The position numbers were made by a program, and so were the translations under genes. Shown here one piece after another: positions 17,447 through 28,006 of a stretch of DNA of 64,000 nucleotides (position 1 is its first letter; each line of letters begins with the position of its first letter). Below the pieces are notes generated by a model. That model was not told the origin of the DNA, made no database searches, and saw only the letters and a list, made by a program, of their open reading frames with translations. The stretch is from Deefgea salmonis (GTDB lineage Bacteria; Pseudomonadota; Gammaproteobacteria; Burkholderiales; Chitinibacteraceae), in the NCBI RefSeq assembly GCF_020531905.1, contig NZ_JAJAWG010000004.1, positions 169,263 through 233,262 of the forward strand. The letters run 5' to 3'.

Positions 17447-19054
17447 TTAAACATGGTAATTCGCGATGCTATTGCGTAGGGCGCTGGAGAGTTGTTTGAG
17501 GGCGGTGGCGTTGTGCGCCGATTGATCGGCGACTTGGCTGGTTTCTTCGGTTTGCTGTGCGATTTGCTCAATGCGAGTTGCAATTTGTAAGCTGGCACTG
17601 CGCTGTTCTTGCATGGAATTGCTAATTTCAGCAATTTCTGTTTTTAATGAATCTGCGCCGATTCGAATGTGGTGAATGGCTTGGCGTGCTTGATCGGCTT
17701 GTTGTACGCCATTTTCGACTTGCAGTAATGCGCCATTCATTGAGCTGACGGTGGCTGCCGCTTCGTGTTGCATGGCATTGATGGTGGTGGCGATTTCGGC
17801 AGTGGACAGCCCGGTGCGTTCGGCGAGTTTGCGGACTTCGTCGGCGACAACGGCAAAGCCGCGTCCTGTTTCACCGGCTCTGGCCGCTTCGATGGCGGCA
17901 TTTAATGCGAGCAAATTGGTTTGCTCGGCAATTTCTCGAATGACTTTAATCACGGTGCTGATTTCGTTGCTGCGGACCGAGAGTTGCTCGATTCTTTGCG
18001 AGGCTTGGCGCACTTCATTCGAGATTAAATCAATGCTGGTCATCGATTCGCCGATGATGTGTTCGCCGCGCATAGCGAGTGCGCCCGATTCACTGGCTTG
18101 TGTATTGGCCGATTGGGCGCGGTGGGCAACGTGCGCCACGCTGGTGCTGACCTCTTCGATTGCGGCGGCCATGCTGGCCGTGGCTGAGCTAACGTCTTGG
18201 GTTGCGCCTTGCAGTTGATTGGCACTGGCGGCCATGTTTTCAGCCATGCTAGCGAGTTGATTGCCGTGTTGATGTACTTGACGCAAGCTCGGTTGGAGTG
18301 CATCGAGCAAAGTGTTAAATGCATTGATGGTTTGGGCGATTTCATCGTTGCTGCTCGGCTGCGGGATGCGGCGGCGAAAGTCAAAGTCTTGTGCCAGTTG
18401 CTTGGCGGTGGTGGCTAGCGATTCGAGTGGGCGGCGAATTTGCTGGGCGATCAACACACCTAGGCCCATTAATAGCAGGGCGGCGGTGATGGCGATGCTC
18501 AGGCCGGTTTGATTGGCACTGCTAATGCGTTGGCTAAATTGTTGTTGCGACTGCGCGAGGTCGGCCTCGCCTTTTTCGGTTAATGCTTTGAGGGCAAGGG
18601 TGAGCTCGATGCCAATGGGCTGCATTTTTTCTTTGACGACGTGCATTGCGGCGGCGTCGTCGTTGCTCCGGGAGGGCGCTAGGATCGATTCAAGGCCATT
18701 TTGGTATTGCTGGAGTTGGATTCGGATCTGGCCGATGAGTTCAGGATGTTCGCCTTGGCGACTTAAGTTTTCTAGCGTGTTGTTTGCCGTTGTTAAATCG
18801 TCCTGAATTTTGGATTCGATTGCGGGGTATTGCGTGGGATCTTCAACGGCGATGTGCTCATACACATTGCGGCGTAAGCTGGCCATTGCGCGTTCAATGT
18901 TATTGAGTGTATTGAGTTTTTTACTGTCAACGCTGATGGCTTGTTGAAACAGGTGGTCGAGTTGTTGGTATTGCCACCATGCGGAGCCGGCCAGCACGGC
19001 AATAAAAAACAGTCCGGCAAGATTGAGTAGTAATAATCGAGTGCCAATGCGCAT
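17447..19054 (-). CDS. Methyl-accepting chemotaxis protein (membrane chemoreceptor)
   Basis: 535 aa from the ATG at 19054; longer in-frame extensions upstream lack a start signal. Order: short cytoplasmic N-terminus, TM1 (about 6-26), periplasmic four-helix-bundle-like sensor (about 30-185), TM2 ('[18 protein letters not shown]'), HAMP domain starting '[10 protein letters not shown]', then the signalling domain with the conserved hairpin tip '[21 protein letters not shown]' and '[17 protein letters not shown]'. It senses a ligand in the periplasm and controls CheA through CheW. The ligand is not predictable, but the gene lies next to a chito-oligomer enzyme. No CheR-docking pentapeptide is seen at the C-terminus. 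Confidence 0.92.
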   Translation of the reverse strand: MRIGTRLLLLNLAGLFFIAVLAGSAWWQYQQLDHLFQQAISVDSKKLNTLNNIERAMASLRRNVYEHIAVEDPTQYPAIESKIQDDLTTANNTLENLSRQGEHPELIGQIRIQLQQYQNGLESILAPSRSNDDAAAMHVVKEKMQPIGIELTLALKALTEKGEADLAQSQQQFSQRISSANQTGLSIAITAALLLMGLGVLIAQQIRRPLESLATTAKQLAQDFDFRRRIPQPSSNDEIAQTINAFNTLLDALQPSLRQVHQHGNQLASMAENMAASANQLQGATQDVSSATASMAAAIEEVSTSVAHVAHRAQSANTQASESGALAMRGEHIIGESMTSIDLISNEVRQASQRIEQLSVRSNEISTVIKVIREIAEQTNLLALNAAIEAARAGETGRGFAVVADEVRKLAERTGLSTAEIATTINAMQHEAAATVSSMNGALLQVENGVQQADQARQAIHHIRIGADSLKTEIAEISNSMQEQRSASLQIATRIEQIAQQTEETSQVADQSAHNATALKQLSSALRNSIANYHV

Positions 19055-19252
19055 TGGTTTTTCTTCTAAGGGTGTCGAGCGAGGCCGAAGATTACGAAGA
19101 TATGACAAATGCAAAGAATAGGTGTTTTCCCTAGTTTGGCGTGGCGAGAGGCTGCAATGCGCGGTGGATTTTACCAAATCAAAATTGACGGTGATTTAGG
19201 TGTTTGATTTGATAGGGCATATTTTTATGGGGTTAAAATAAATTGTTATGAT

Positions 19253-19301
19253 GGGTATATGCATAGAATCAATAGGTATATTGACTTGCGTGAATATACA
19301 T
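19253..19301. repeat. 49-bp GGGTAT...ATACCC element, degenerate copy
   Basis: The left end GGGTAT is intact at 19253-19258. The right end reads ATACAT at 19296-19301, giving the same 49-bp length as the clear copies at 31111, 33460, 37333 and 51799. Confidence 0.35.
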
Positions 19302-19352
19302 CGATATTTTTTCTTTGGATTGGCGGCTGGCACGCAATGCGCTGTGTGATTA

Positions 19353-19384
19353 GCAAAAAAAAGCCCCGCATCATGCGGGGCTTA
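19353..19384 (-). terminator. Rho-independent terminator of the hexosaminidase gene
   Basis: On the minus strand AGCCCCGCAT pairs with ATGCGGGGCT, followed by eight T. It starts 16 bp after the stop codon of the GH20 gene. Confidence 0.85.
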
Positions 19385-19399
19385 GAGATTGCGGCGGGT

Positions 19400-21946
19400 T
19401 TAGTGGACTACAACTGTGGCGCTTTTTCGATTGCTGCTGCTGAAGGTGGCGAGCTTCACGCCCGTAAAGCCAGCCGCTTGGCTGAGTGCCGCGTAATCGA
19501 GCGCGCTGGTGTAGGGCGCTGATTGGGCGGTGGGTTCGCTGCCATCAACGGTGTAGCGAATGGTTAAACCCGGTGCTGAAACATTGGCGAGCAGTTGGCC
19601 GTTTTCCACTTTGGCGCCTGGCAATGGAATGCGGTAGCCGTAGCCGCCTAAAAATCCATCCAAACGCGCTAGTTCACGTTGACCAAGACGATTGGCAAAC
19701 TCATTCCAATCGGCATCCATTTGGGCTTGGCGCTGCTCTGCATCGGCGATCAAAGTCCATTTTGGATCCCGCGCCCAAGCGCGCTCGGCTAAAGCGATCA
19801 TGCGTGGCATGGCGAGGTATTCCAAGCGGGCCGCATCACGGATGTTTTCGGCCCACAGTTGGCCTTGAATCCCGATGATATTGTTCACCCCAGTTGGCGT
19901 TAAGCGCACTTTGCTGGCGATTTTTTCTTGATCGAGCGGATGGCCCATTAAATCGACGGTGGCGGTGGTGAAAATATCCAAGGGGCAAAATTCAAATGCG
20001 CCACGGGTTTCGATAAAGCCACCCCAGTAGTAGCCGGGCTCAGCAGGATCTTTGCTATAGGCCAAGTCAAAATACAAATTGGTTACATTGGATAGCACGG
20101 TTTTATAACCGGCATTGGCCAACTGATAAGCAAAGTCTTCTTGCCCCCAGCCCCAAACGTTGTTCCACACGTAAGGGCGGAAGTTGGCGTTTACAAACTC
20201 TGGATTTGGCCCGTGGGTGTGTTCGCCATTGACTTCGGTTTTGACTAAGGCGATTTCTTCCCAACCACCAAACACCAAGCCGTATTTTTTTAATAAATCA
20301 CGGTAACGGGCGAGGAAGTAATTTTGCAGTTGAACGATTTGTGTCATGCCTTGCGCTTGCATAAAGGCTTGGCAAACGGGGGATTTTTCCCATGCGCCGT
20401 GCGGTACTTCGTCGCCACCAGTGTGCATGGTGGTTAGCGGCGCGCCAGCTTCAAGGTACATCGCTTGTAAATCGTGCAATACCGTTTCGATAAAGTTGTA
20501 GCAAGACTCTTGGGCGATGCAGATGACATTGTCGTGCCACAATTGCACGGATTCATAGTCGGATGCATCGTCAAAGTCACACAGCAAATAGTGTTTGGCG
20601 GCGTCGGTTTGTCCTTGCGCCATCAAGCGGTGGTAGCGCAAGTTCATGGCTTTAATTGCCGCACGGGCATGCCCGGGTACGTCGATTTCTGGCACGACTT
20701 CGATGTGGCGCGCGGTGGCAAATTGCAAGATTTCGATAAAGTCGGCGCGGCTATAAAAACCACTACCGGCTGGATTGCTCACATCACCGCCAGAGCCAAA
20801 GCACGGCACTAAATGGTCGGTTTCCGTTTGGGTAAAGCCGCGTTGGCTGCCGATTTCGGTGAGTTCTGGCAGGCTAGGGATTTCCAGGCGCCAGCCTTCA
20901 TCGTCAGTGATATGAAAATGAAATTGATTCAGCTTATACAGCGCCATGCAGTCCAGTAGGCGCAAGACACTGTCTTTGCTGCTGAAATTACGACCAACGT
21001 CTAAATGCATGCCGCGATACGCAAAGCGTGGTGCGTCAATAATTCGGCAGCAAGGTACGCTCAGTTCTGCTTGCGGATTGAGGAAGGCGGCTACCGGCAA
21101 CAGCTGACGCAGGCTCTGCAAGGCATTAAATACGCCGTGTGCGCTCGCGCCGGTAATGATGATTTCGTTGGCATTAATTTGCAGCGAATAGGCTTCGTTG
21201 GGCGCTAAGGTGTCACTGACCGCAACGGCGCCGATTTGCAACACAATCGCTTGGCTGCCTGTTGGGCGAATAGCGGCTTGTTGTAAATACACGCGGCTCA
21301 CATCATGAATCGCCGCGCGCAAAAAGCGCGCTTCGGTGGCCAATTGGCTGCTGTGAACAATCAAGGTGTCTTTGTTAATACTAAATTCACCATTGAGCCA
21401 TTCGCTCGACAATGGGCTTGGGGTGATTTTGCCGACTTGCTCGATCGGCAGTGGGTGCAAATCTTGGTTGTGTTCAAACGTCAGTGCTGGGGTGCTCAGC
21501 GGCACTAAATCATCGGCTTTACGATGGCGTTGCTGCTCGGTTACAAACGGAGCGATTTCAGGGTCTCCTATCGTTTCGTGATAGGCGTTCTCTTGGCCGT
21601 CGTTATACACAATATAAAAACCCAGTGGTGCATCGGTTTCGGCAATGACCCAATACAGGCCTTCGTAGGCAAAGGTACGCGACTGGCCTGAGGTCACCGC
21701 AGCAAAACCGGCCTTCGGCGCGAGACGCCAAAAGTCGCCGTTTACATGCGTAACTTCAACGTCACCGCTGACGGTTTCGGGTTTGATTTTGCGGCAAGTA
21801 TTAAAATACAAAGCCCAGCCTGATGACGGTAAGACTTGGTCGGAAAGATTGTCGAGTGTTAACTCGGCAAGAAAGTTATCGCCGTTATGGGCGTTGGTTT
21901 TATTCGCCCATGTCAGTTTGAGGTGTGCGCCAGCTGGATTGCTCAT
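19400..21946 (-). CDS. Beta-N-acetylhexosaminidase / chitobiase, glycoside hydrolase family 20
   Basis: 848 aa from the ATG at 21946, chosen for its strong ribosome-binding site (gggagag); earlier in-frame codons lack one. Domains in order: CHB_HEX-type N-terminal domain (about 1-150), GH20b alpha/beta domain (about 170-310), GH20 TIM barrel (about 315-720) with the catalytic Asp512-Glu513 pair in 'HTGGDEVPHGAW', and a C-terminal CHB_HEX_C Ig-like domain ('GLTIRYTVDGSEPT'). It removes terminal GlcNAc from chitobiose and short chito-oligomers by substrate-assisted catalysis. No signal peptide is visible, unlike the periplasmic or outer-membrane chitobiases of gammaproteobacteria, so it probably acts in the cytoplasm on imported sugars. 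The divergent AraC gene is its likely regulator. Confidence 0.93.
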   Translation of the reverse strand: MSNPAGAHLKLTWANKTNAHNGDNFLAELTLDNLSDQVLPSSGWALYFNTCRKIKPETVSGDVEVTHVNGDFWRLAPKAGFAAVTSGQSRTFAYEGLYWVIAETDAPLGFYIVYNDGQENAYHETIGDPEIAPFVTEQQRHRKADDLVPLSTPALTFEHNQDLHPLPIEQVGKITPSPLSSEWLNGEFSINKDTLIVHSSQLATEARFLRAAIHDVSRVYLQQAAIRPTGSQAIVLQIGAVAVSDTLAPNEAYSLQINANEIIITGASAHGVFNALQSLRQLLPVAAFLNPQAELSVPCCRIIDAPRFAYRGMHLDVGRNFSSKDSVLRLLDCMALYKLNQFHFHITDDEGWRLEIPSLPELTEIGSQRGFTQTETDHLVPCFGSGGDVSNPAGSGFYSRADFIEILQFATARHIEVVPEIDVPGHARAAIKAMNLRYHRLMAQGQTDAAKHYLLCDFDDASDYESVQLWHDNVICIAQESCYNFIETVLHDLQAMYLEAGAPLTTMHTGGDEVPHGAWEKSPVCQAFMQAQGMTQIVQLQNYFLARYRDLLKKYGLVFGGWEEIALVKTEVNGEHTHGPNPEFVNANFRPYVWNNVWGWGQEDFAYQLANAGYKTVLSNVTNLYFDLAYSKDPAEPGYYWGGFIETRGAFEFCPLDIFTTATVDLMGHPLDQEKIASKVRLTPTGVNNIIGIQGQLWAENIRDAARLEYLAMPRMIALAERAWARDPKWTLIADAEQRQAQMDADWNEFANRLGQRELARLDGFLGGYGYRIPLPGAKVENGQLLANVSAPGLTIRYTVDGSEPTAQSAPYTSALDYAALSQAAGFTGVKLATFSSSNRKSATVVVH

Positions 21947-22111
21947 TATTTTAACTCTCCCTTGGGGTGGTTGAACTGGGTCTTTTGCCCGTCTGACAGT
22001 GTAAAAGCGCGACCAGTACAATGCGAGCATTGCCGGTGCGCTGTCGTTCGGATGATGCGACAACGCACCGATAGCGCAGTTATACCGCTAGTGTGGCTGA
22101 TTTTATCTGCT

Positions 22112-22142
22112 ATTGGCTCAATAAAGTATATGATTGGCTCAA
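22112..22142. promoter_or_regulatory. Direct repeat ATTGGCTCAA, probable AraC-type operator
   Basis: ATTGGCTCAA occurs at 22112-22121 and 22133-22142, spaced 21 bp, i.e. two helical turns on one DNA face. This is the geometry bound by AraC-family proteins. The repeat is just upstream of the AraC start codon (22156) in the intergenic region shared with the divergent GH20 gene, which suggests autoregulation and control of both promoters. Confidence 0.55.
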
Positions 22143-22155
22143 ACGAGAGGTGGCG

Positions 22156-23040
22156 ATGCTTATTAGAGAATGGATTGGCAATTCGCAAGGCCATGCATGG
22201 CGTTTAAATCATCATGTGGCGGAGCATATTGCGTTTAATTTTCACTTTCATCCCGAGTATGAGCTGACTTTAACGCTAGGCGCTGGCGGGCAGCGCCATA
22301 TTGGTCATGACATTGAAAGTATCACTGAGTGTGATTTGGCCTTGGTCGCGCCCAATCAACCGCATAGCTGGCAAGCGCCCGCACGCAGCGATGGCGCAGC
22401 GTTGGAATTACAAGTGGTGTTGTTTCGCCTTGATTGGCTGGTGGCGCTGACTGAGCATGGCATGCCAGAGTTACGCCACTTGTGCCAATGGCTGGCGCAA
22501 ATTCGGCAAGGGGTGGTGTTTAGCCCAGCATTTACGCAGTTGCTGGCACCGCGTTTGGCGCGCTTACATGAATTAACGGGCGTCAAGCGCTTAATTGCGG
22601 TACTGGATATTTTGTCTGAATTAGAAAAAGACCGTGCCGCACGTTTTATTGATGCCCAAGTGGTGCAGCTCGATCCTGATCGACGTTTGATGAAGGCGAT
22701 GGCGCACTTGCAGGTGAACTATCTACGGGCAGTGAGCTTGGCTGAGCTGGCCGAAGTGGCCGCTTGTAGTGTGACGACGTTAAAACGACTCTTTGCGCAG
22801 CAAATGAAATCGAGTTTTAGCCAAGAAGTTTTGCGCTTACGAATTGCCCATGCTTGTCATTTATTACTGACAACGGATCGGGGGATTGATTGGGTGGCCA
22901 TGCAAAGTGGTTATGCGTGCTTGAGTCATTTTTATCAGCAATTTAGTGCGCGTATTGGGCAAACGCCGAGCGCGTTTCGCCGTCAGGCCAAAATCCGCAC
23001 AAACGCGACTGGTAAACCAAACGCTAATAGACCCTCGTGA
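22156..23040 (+). CDS. AraC-family transcriptional regulator
   Basis: 294 aa from the ATG at 22156 (ribosome-binding site gagaggtgg). The N-terminal half is a cupin-like effector domain ('FHFHPEYELTLTLGAGGQRHIG'). The C-terminal half carries two helix-turn-helix units: 'VSLAELAEVAACSVTTLKRLF' and 'DWVAMQSGYACLSHFYQQF', with the family ending 'IGQTPSAFRRQ'. It probably binds a sugar such as a chito-oligomer and controls the divergent hexosaminidase gene, starting 209 bp away. Oddity: the last 17-18 codons after 'RRQ' lie entirely inside a 52-bp repeat that recurs elsewhere in the window, so the C-terminal tail was probably replaced or extended by a repeat. Confidence 0.9.
   Translation: MLIREWIGNSQGHAWRLNHHVAEHIAFNFHFHPEYELTLTLGAGGQRHIGHDIESITECDLALVAPNQPHSWQAPARSDGAALELQVVLFRLDWLVALTEHGMPELRHLCQWLAQIRQGVVFSPAFTQLLAPRLARLHELTGVKRLIAVLDILSELEKDRAARFIDAQVVQLDPDRRLMKAMAHLQVNYLRAVSLAELAEVAACSVTTLKRLFAQQMKSSFSQEVLRLRIAHACHLLLTTDRGIDWVAMQSGYACLSHFYQQFSARIGQTPSAFRRQAKIRTNATGKPNANRPS
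22984..23035 (+). repeat. 52-bp dispersed repeat, copy A (inside the araC 3' end)
   Basis: Matches 29751-29802 without gaps, with about six differences in 52 positions. It encodes the C-terminal residues QAKIRTNATGKPNANRP of the AraC protein. A weaker plus-strand copy is at 51872 and a reversed one at 33565. Confidence 0.7.
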
Positions 23041-23147
23041 TGTGCTTGGCCGATTGACGGGGGAGTCCTTGCTTTCTTTCTCCTAAAGTGGGTGAAATTT
23101 CGGTATGATTACGTACTTTTTGCCACATTTCTGGGTTAATTTCAAAC

Positions 23148-26100
23148 ATGGCCAATGTGCTCCAACTTCGCGGCGGTACCGCGCTTTCACCATTTCGGAT
23201 TGAAAAATTATCATCGGCACTTGCTGCGCAAGGCCTTGCGGTTAATTTGTACGCCGAATTCTGGCACTTTATTGAGCAAACTCAGGATTTGAGTGAGGCT
23301 GATACCGCAATCTTGGCGCAAATTTTGAGCTATGGAGAACCTGCTCAAGTCGATTTGGCGCAAGGTACACCCATTTTGGTCTTGCCACGTTTGGGCACGA
23401 TTTCACCATGGTCTTCTAAAGCGACAGATATTGCCTTGCATTGCGCTTTGGCCGGCAAGGTGGCAAGAATTGAACGGGGTATTGCGGTTTATGCCAGCAA
23501 AGCCGATGGTTCAGCTTTGTCGAGCGCAGAAAAAAACATCCTATTGCCGTTGATTCACGACCGAATGACCGAGCAAGTGTTTGATGGCTTGGCGGCGGGC
23601 AATGAATTATTCCGTCACTTTGAGCCAAAACCACTCGAAACCGTCGATGTATTAAACGGCGGTAAAGCGGCACTGGAAAAAGCCAATGGCGAGTATGGCT
23701 TGGCTTTGTCGGACGACGAGATTGATTACTTGGTGGAAAACTTCACCAAGCTAGGTCGTAATCCAAGCGATGTGGAATTAACGATGTTTGCGCAAGCGAA
23801 CTCGGAGCATTGCCGACATAAAATCTTTAACGCTAATTTCATCATCGACGGCCAAGCGCAAGACTACAGCTTGTTTGGCATGATTCGCGAAACGCATAAA
23901 GCCGCGCCGGAAGGCACTGTGGTGGCGTATTCGGATAATTCATCGGTGATTGAAGGCGCGTTAACTGAACGTTTCTTCCCAGCGGCCATCTCAGAAAATG
24001 GCAGCGCTGAATATGCCTTCACGCAGGAAGAAACCCATATTTTGATGAAAGTGGAAACCCACAATCATCCAACCGCGATCTCTCCATTCCCGGGCGCAGC
24101 AACCGGTTCGGGTGGTGAAATTCGGGATGAGGGCGCAACAGGTCGTGGCTCGAAACCGAAAGCCGGTCTGTGTGGCTTTACTGTTTCAAATTTGTTGTTA
24201 CCCGGCCATGTTCAGCCGTGGGAAACGCCGTACGGCAAACCTGATCGCATCGCCAGCGCGCTCGATATTATGATCGAAGGCCCAATTGGTGCGGCAGCGT
24301 TTAATAATGAATTTGGTCGCCCAAATCTAGCCGGTTATTTCCGTACCTTTGAGCTTGATTTCAACGGCGAGCGCCGTGGTTATCACAAGCCTATTATGAT
24401 TGCCGGTGGTTTGGGCAATATCAGCGCCTTGCACGTGAAGAAAAATGATTTGCCTGATGGCTCCTTGCTGATTCAACTCGGTGGCCCGGGCATGTTGATC
24501 GGTATGGGCGGCAGCGCGGCTTCATCGATGGAAACCGGCTCAAACGCGGCGGATTTGGATTTTGATTCGGTGCAGCGTGGTAATCCAGAAATGGAACGTC
24601 GTTGCCAAGAAGTGATTGATCGCTGCTGGCAAATGGGCAGTAAAAATCCAATCCAGTCGATTCATGACGTCGGTGCCGGTGGGATTTCGAATGCCTTCCC
24701 AGAATTGGTGAACGACGCGGGTATGGGCGCGGTCTTCAATTTACGTAAAGTGAATATCGAAGAAAAAGGCATGGCGCCGAAAGAAATTTGGTCGAACGAA
24801 TCGCAAGAGCGCTATGTGCTCGGCATTCATCCGAATGATTTACTGACCTTTGAAGCGATTTGCGAGCGCGAGCGTTGCCCGTTTGCGGTGATTGGTCGCA
24901 CTACCGACGAGCGCCAACTCACGGTAGAAGATCCGTATTTCGACAATAAACCCGTCGATATGCCGATGGATGTGTTGCTTGGCAAACCGCCAAAAATGAC
25001 GCGGGATGTCACACGGATTACGCCAGAGCTGCAAACCTTTGATTCGGCGGCGCTGGATTTAAAAGAATCGCTCTACCGCGTTTTGGCTTTGCCATCTGTG
25101 GCCGATAAATCGTTCTTGATTAACATCGGTGACCGTACTGTCGGTGGTTACACCGCGCGCGATCAAATGGTCGGCCCGTGGCAAGTGCCGGTGGCGGACG
25201 TTGCGGTTACCACCATGGGGTATAACACGCTACGCGGCGAAGCCATGGCGATGGGTGAACGTACCCCCCTTGCTTTGATTTCTGGCCCCGCATCTGGCCG
25301 CATGGCCGTCGGTGAAGCGTTAACCAATATTGCCGCTGCGCCGATTGCTAAATTAGCTGACGTTAAATTATCAGCCAACTGGATGGCGCCTGCTGGGCAT
25401 CCGGGTGAAGACGCCAATTTATACGATACCGTCGCTGCCGTTGGTTTGGAATTGTGCCGTCAACTCGGCGTGTCGATTCCCGTCGGTAAAGATTCGCTAT
25501 CAATGAAAACAGTATGGAATGATGGTGAGGCGAAAGCCGTCACTGCGCCGCTGTCTTTGGTTATTTCGGGTTTTGCACCGGTCACCGACGTCACCAAAAC
25601 GTTGACGCCGGTGCTTAAAGACGTTGAGTCTGATTTATTGCTGATTGATTTGGGTACTGGCAAGTGCCGTTTAGGCGGCTCGGCCTTGGCGCAGGTGTAT
25701 AGCCAAGTGGGTAATTTTGCCCCTGATGTGGTGAGTGTGGATCACCTGAAATCCTTCTTTGCGACGGTTCAGCAACTGAACGCCGATGATAAGTTGCTGG
25801 CTTATCACGATCGTTCTGACGGTGGTTTGATCTCTGCCGTGTCAGAAATGATGTTTGCTAGCCACTGCGGCGTTACGTTGGAAATCGACGAGCTGTGTAT
25901 CGAGCGCCGTTTGCGTCAACGTCAATTGGACGAAATTTCATCCGATGACATCGAGCGCGCCGAAAACGGCCGTGTGATGGGCGTGTTGTTCAATGAAGAA
26001 CTCGGCGCCGTAATGCAAGTGCGTCGCTCCGACACCGCCGCGGTGATTGCTGCGTTTATGAACGCCGGTTTGGCGGGTGAATTGCACGTGATTGGTTCGA

Positions 26101-27119
26101 CCAACCATGACGACAAGCTCAAAATCAAAAAACGTAATCGTTTGTTGCTGGACGAAACTCGTGTCAATCTGCAACGCGCTTGGAGCCACACTAGCTGGCA
26201 AATCCAACGTCTGCGCGACAATCCAGCATGCGCCGACGCTGAATACGCGCGCATTGGTGATAAGGCCGACAAAGGCTTGTTTGCTAAATTAAGTTTCAAT
26301 CCGGCGGAAGACGTTGCAGCGCCGTATATCGCCGCTCCATATATTAACGGCGGCGCAAAACCACGCGTTGCGGTATTGCGTGAGCAAGGCGTGAACGGTC
26401 ATGTCGAAATGGGCGCGGCGTTTACTCGCGCTGGTTTCGCAGCCGTTGACGTACACATGAGCGACGTGATTGCGGGCCGCGTACAGCTGGCCGATTTCAA
26501 TGGTTTGGCCGCCTGCGGTGGTTTCTCGTACGGCGACGTACTCGGTGCTGGTGAAGGCTGGGCGAAATCGATTCTGTTTAACGGCGCAGCGCGTGAGCAG
26601 TTTGAAGCGTTCTTTAACCGTGCTGATACCTTTGGTTTGGGCGTGTGTAACGGTTGCCAAATGATGGCCAATTTGTCGGGCATTATTCCTGGCGCTGAGC
26701 ACTGGCCGAAATTTACCCGCAATCAAAGTGAGCAATTTGAAGCGCGCTTGGTGATGGCCGAGGTGATGAAATCACCATCGCTGTTCTTTGCTGGTATGCA
26801 AGGCAGCCAAATGCCGGTGGTGGTGAGCCACGGCGAAGGGTTTGCTAATTTCAGCCAGCAAGGTGATAAAGCCAAGGCATTGGTGGCGATGCGTTACGTT
26901 GATAGCCAAGGTAAAGCCACGCAGACCTACCCGATGAATCCAAATGGCTCGCCTGATGGTATTGCTGGCGTAACGACGCCTGATGGTCGCTTCAGCATTA
27001 TGATGCCGCATCCAGAGCGCGTATTCCGCACGGTGCAAAACTCGTGGCATCCGGAAGATTGGTCTGAAGATGGCGCATGGCTGCGGATGTTCCGCAATGC
27101 GCGCGTTTTCCTCGGCTAA
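23148..27119 (+). CDS. purL: Phosphoribosylformylglycinamidine synthase PurL (large, single-chain type)
   Basis: 1323 aa, the length of the proteobacterial single-chain FGAM synthase. It converts FGAR, glutamine and ATP to FGAM in step four of purine synthesis. In order: N-terminal PurS-like domain (about 1-150), linker, two AIRS-type ATP-binding halves ('[18 protein letters not shown]' near residue 300 marks the first), and a C-terminal class I glutamine amidotransferase with nucleophile C1167 in 'GVCNGCQMM' and the His-Glu pair in 'MPHPERVF' (H1288). A -10-like TATGAT at 23104 precedes it, without a clear -35. It is transcribed alone and closed by a strong terminator. Confidence 0.97.
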   Translation: MANVLQLRGGTALSPFRIEKLSSALAAQGLAVNLYAEFWHFIEQTQDLSEADTAILAQILSYGEPAQVDLAQGTPILVLPRLGTISPWSSKATDIALHCALAGKVARIERGIAVYASKADGSALSSAEKNILLPLIHDRMTEQVFDGLAAGNELFRHFEPKPLETVDVLNGGKAALEKANGEYGLALSDDEIDYLVENFTKLGRNPSDVELTMFAQANSEHCRHKIFNANFIIDGQAQDYSLFGMIRETHKAAPEGTVVAYSDNSSVIEGALTERFFPAAISENGSAEYAFTQEETHILMKVETHNHPTAISPFPGAATGSGGEIRDEGATGRGSKPKAGLCGFTVSNLLLPGHVQPWETPYGKPDRIASALDIMIEGPIGAAAFNNEFGRPNLAGYFRTFELDFNGERRGYHKPIMIAGGLGNISALHVKKNDLPDGSLLIQLGGPGMLIGMGGSAASSMETGSNAADLDFDSVQRGNPEMERRCQEVIDRCWQMGSKNPIQSIHDVGAGGISNAFPELVNDAGMGAVFNLRKVNIEEKGMAPKEIWSNESQERYVLGIHPNDLLTFEAICERERCPFAVIGRTTDERQLTVEDPYFDNKPVDMPMDVLLGKPPKMTRDVTRITPELQTFDSAALDLKESLYRVLALPSVADKSFLINIGDRTVGGYTARDQMVGPWQVPVADVAVTTMGYNTLRGEAMAMGERTPLALISGPASGRMAVGEALTNIAAAPIAKLADVKLSANWMAPAGHPGEDANLYDTVAAVGLELCRQLGVSIPVGKDSLSMKTVWNDGEAKAVTAPLSLVISGFAPVTDVTKTLTPVLKDVESDLLLIDLGTGKCRLGGSALAQVYSQVGNFAPDVVSVDHLKSFFATVQQLNADDKLLAYHDRSDGGLISAVSEMMFASHCGVTLEIDELCIERRLRQRQLDEISSDDIERAENGRVMGVLFNEELGAVMQVRRSDTAAVIAAFMNAGLAGELHVIGSTNHDDKLKIKKRNRLLLDETRVNLQRAWSHTSWQIQRLRDNPACADAEYARIGDKADKGLFAKLSFNPAEDVAAPYIAAPYINGGAKPRVAVLREQGVNGHVEMGAAFTRAGFAAVDVHMSDVIAGRVQLADFNGLAACGGFSYGDVLGAGEGWAKSILFNGAAREQFEAFFNRADTFGLGVCNGCQMMANLSGIIPGAEHWPKFTRNQSEQFEARLVMAEVMKSPSLFFAGMQGSQMPVVVSHGEGFANFSQQGDKAKALVAMRYVDSQGKATQTYPMNPNGSPDGIAGVTTPDGRFSIMMPHPERVFRTVQNSWHPEDWSEDGAWLRMFRNARVFLG

Positions 27120-27141
27120 GCCGCTTAGTCATTGCTACGAT

Positions 27142-27173
27142 AACAAGCAGCCTACGGGCTGCTTGTTTTTTTG
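27142..27173 (+). terminator. Rho-independent terminator of purL
   Basis: AACAAGCAGCC pairs with GGGCTGCTTGTT, followed by a T7 run, 22 bp after the purL stop codon. Confidence 0.9.
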
Positions 27174-27196
27174 ATTTGAAACCAAGGACAAACAGT

Positions 27197-27454
27197 ATGA
27201 AACGTTATTTCATTTTATCTTTGCTGGTGCTGCTGATGGCGTGTAGCAAAATTACCGCCGAGAATTACAACAAGGTCATAACGGGGATGAACCGGGCGGA
27301 AGTGGTGGCTATTTTAGGTGAGCCAACGCAGAGTGAATCAGGGGGTTTTTTAGGCATTCAAGGTGAGACGGCGATGTGGAAAGACGGCAAAGTGCAAATT
27401 ACCGCGCAATTTGTTAATCAAAAACTATTGACGCATTCCATGGTGAAGCAATAA
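27197..27454 (+). CDS. Small lipoprotein, DUF3862/SmpA-like fold
   Basis: 85 aa from the ATG at 27197. Lipoprotein signal with lipobox LLMAC (modified C16). The mature part has the short alpha-beta pattern 'YNKVITGMNRAEVVAILGEPTQSE...TAMWKDG', which is typical of DUF3862 and related BamE/SmpA-like lipoproteins. It is probably anchored in the outer or inner membrane facing the periplasm. No specific function is known; the start follows the purL terminator closely, with aagga 12 bp upstream as ribosome-binding site. Confidence 0.75.
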   Translation: MKRYFILSLLVLLMACSKITAENYNKVITGMNRAEVVAILGEPTQSESGGFLGIQGETAMWKDGKVQITAQFVNQKLLTHSMVKQ

Positions 27455-27522
27455 GCCACTAATCGCTTTATTATTACAAATAACAATGGTTATTTTTACT
27501 AATAAATAAAGCAAATAATGGC

Positions 27523-27550
27523 TTGAGTATTAGATTTGCTTTGTTATACT
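27523..27550 (+). promoter_or_regulatory. Candidate sigma-70 promoter of the EF-hand protein gene
   Basis: -35 TTGAGT (27523-27528), 16-bp spacer, -10 TATACT (27545-27550), about 40 bp before the start codon at 27591. Confidence 0.5.
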
Positions 27551-27590
27551 CAAAAAAGACCGTATTTAGCGGTTTAAATAGGAGATTTCA

Positions 27591-27851
27591 ATGCGTCATT
27601 TAATTCAAGCCACATTGCTGGCCACCGCTGTTTTGGGATCTAGCATGGCTTACGCCGATTGTGATGATGGTCCACGCGTAATGCCAAAAGTCGAAGTAAG
27701 TAAAACCGATTACCTCAAAAAAATGGAAGCTTTTTTTGATTTTGTTGATACCGATAAAAATGGTGTGATGACGCCTGCTGAGCGCGCAGCTGCCAAACAA
27801 AAAATGAAAGCCGAGTGCCGAGCTAAAAAATCCAACGCATCGGCTTGGTAA
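27591..27851 (+). CDS. Small secreted EF-hand calcium-binding protein
   Basis: 86 aa with a signal peptide (cleavage likely after MAYA, residue 22) and a ribosome-binding site taggag. One canonical EF-hand loop is visible: D53-T-D55-K-N57-G58...E64 ('DTDKNGVMTPAE'), with ligands at positions 1, 3, 5 and 12. The remainder is short and basic, with two cysteines (in 'ADCDD' and 'AECRA') that could form a disulfide. Probably a periplasmic calcium-binding protein of unknown role; similar single-EF-hand proteins are common in betaproteobacteria. Confidence 0.8.
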   Translation: MRHLIQATLLATAVLGSSMAYADCDDGPRVMPKVEVSKTDYLKKMEAFFDFVDTDKNGVMTPAERAAAKQKMKAECRAKKSNASAW

Positions 27852-27917
27852 TATCAGTCGCTGGCTTGGGGGTATTTTTTGTTTGAATCACCGGCTAAAA
27901 TCCGCGGGATTGCAATT

Positions 27918-27948
27918 AAAAATAGGCCAAATAAATGGCCTATTTTTT
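27918..27948. terminator. Bidirectional Rho-independent terminator
   Basis: AAAAATAGGCCA pairs with TGGCCTATTTTT; A-run and T-run on either side let it serve the EF-hand gene (plus) and the 28007 gene (minus). Confidence 0.85.
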
Positions 27949-28006
27949 ATCTAAAAATGGATTAATCATCCATTTCTCATCGTGAATCAGCACGGCATAC
28001 TGCGAA

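Larger units (their letters stand above)
19055..19399. other. Intergenic region between chemoreceptor and hexosaminidase genes
   Basis: No gene. It holds the upstream region of the chemoreceptor gene, a degenerate 49-bp repeat at 19253 and the hexosaminidase terminator at 19353. Confidence 0.5.
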
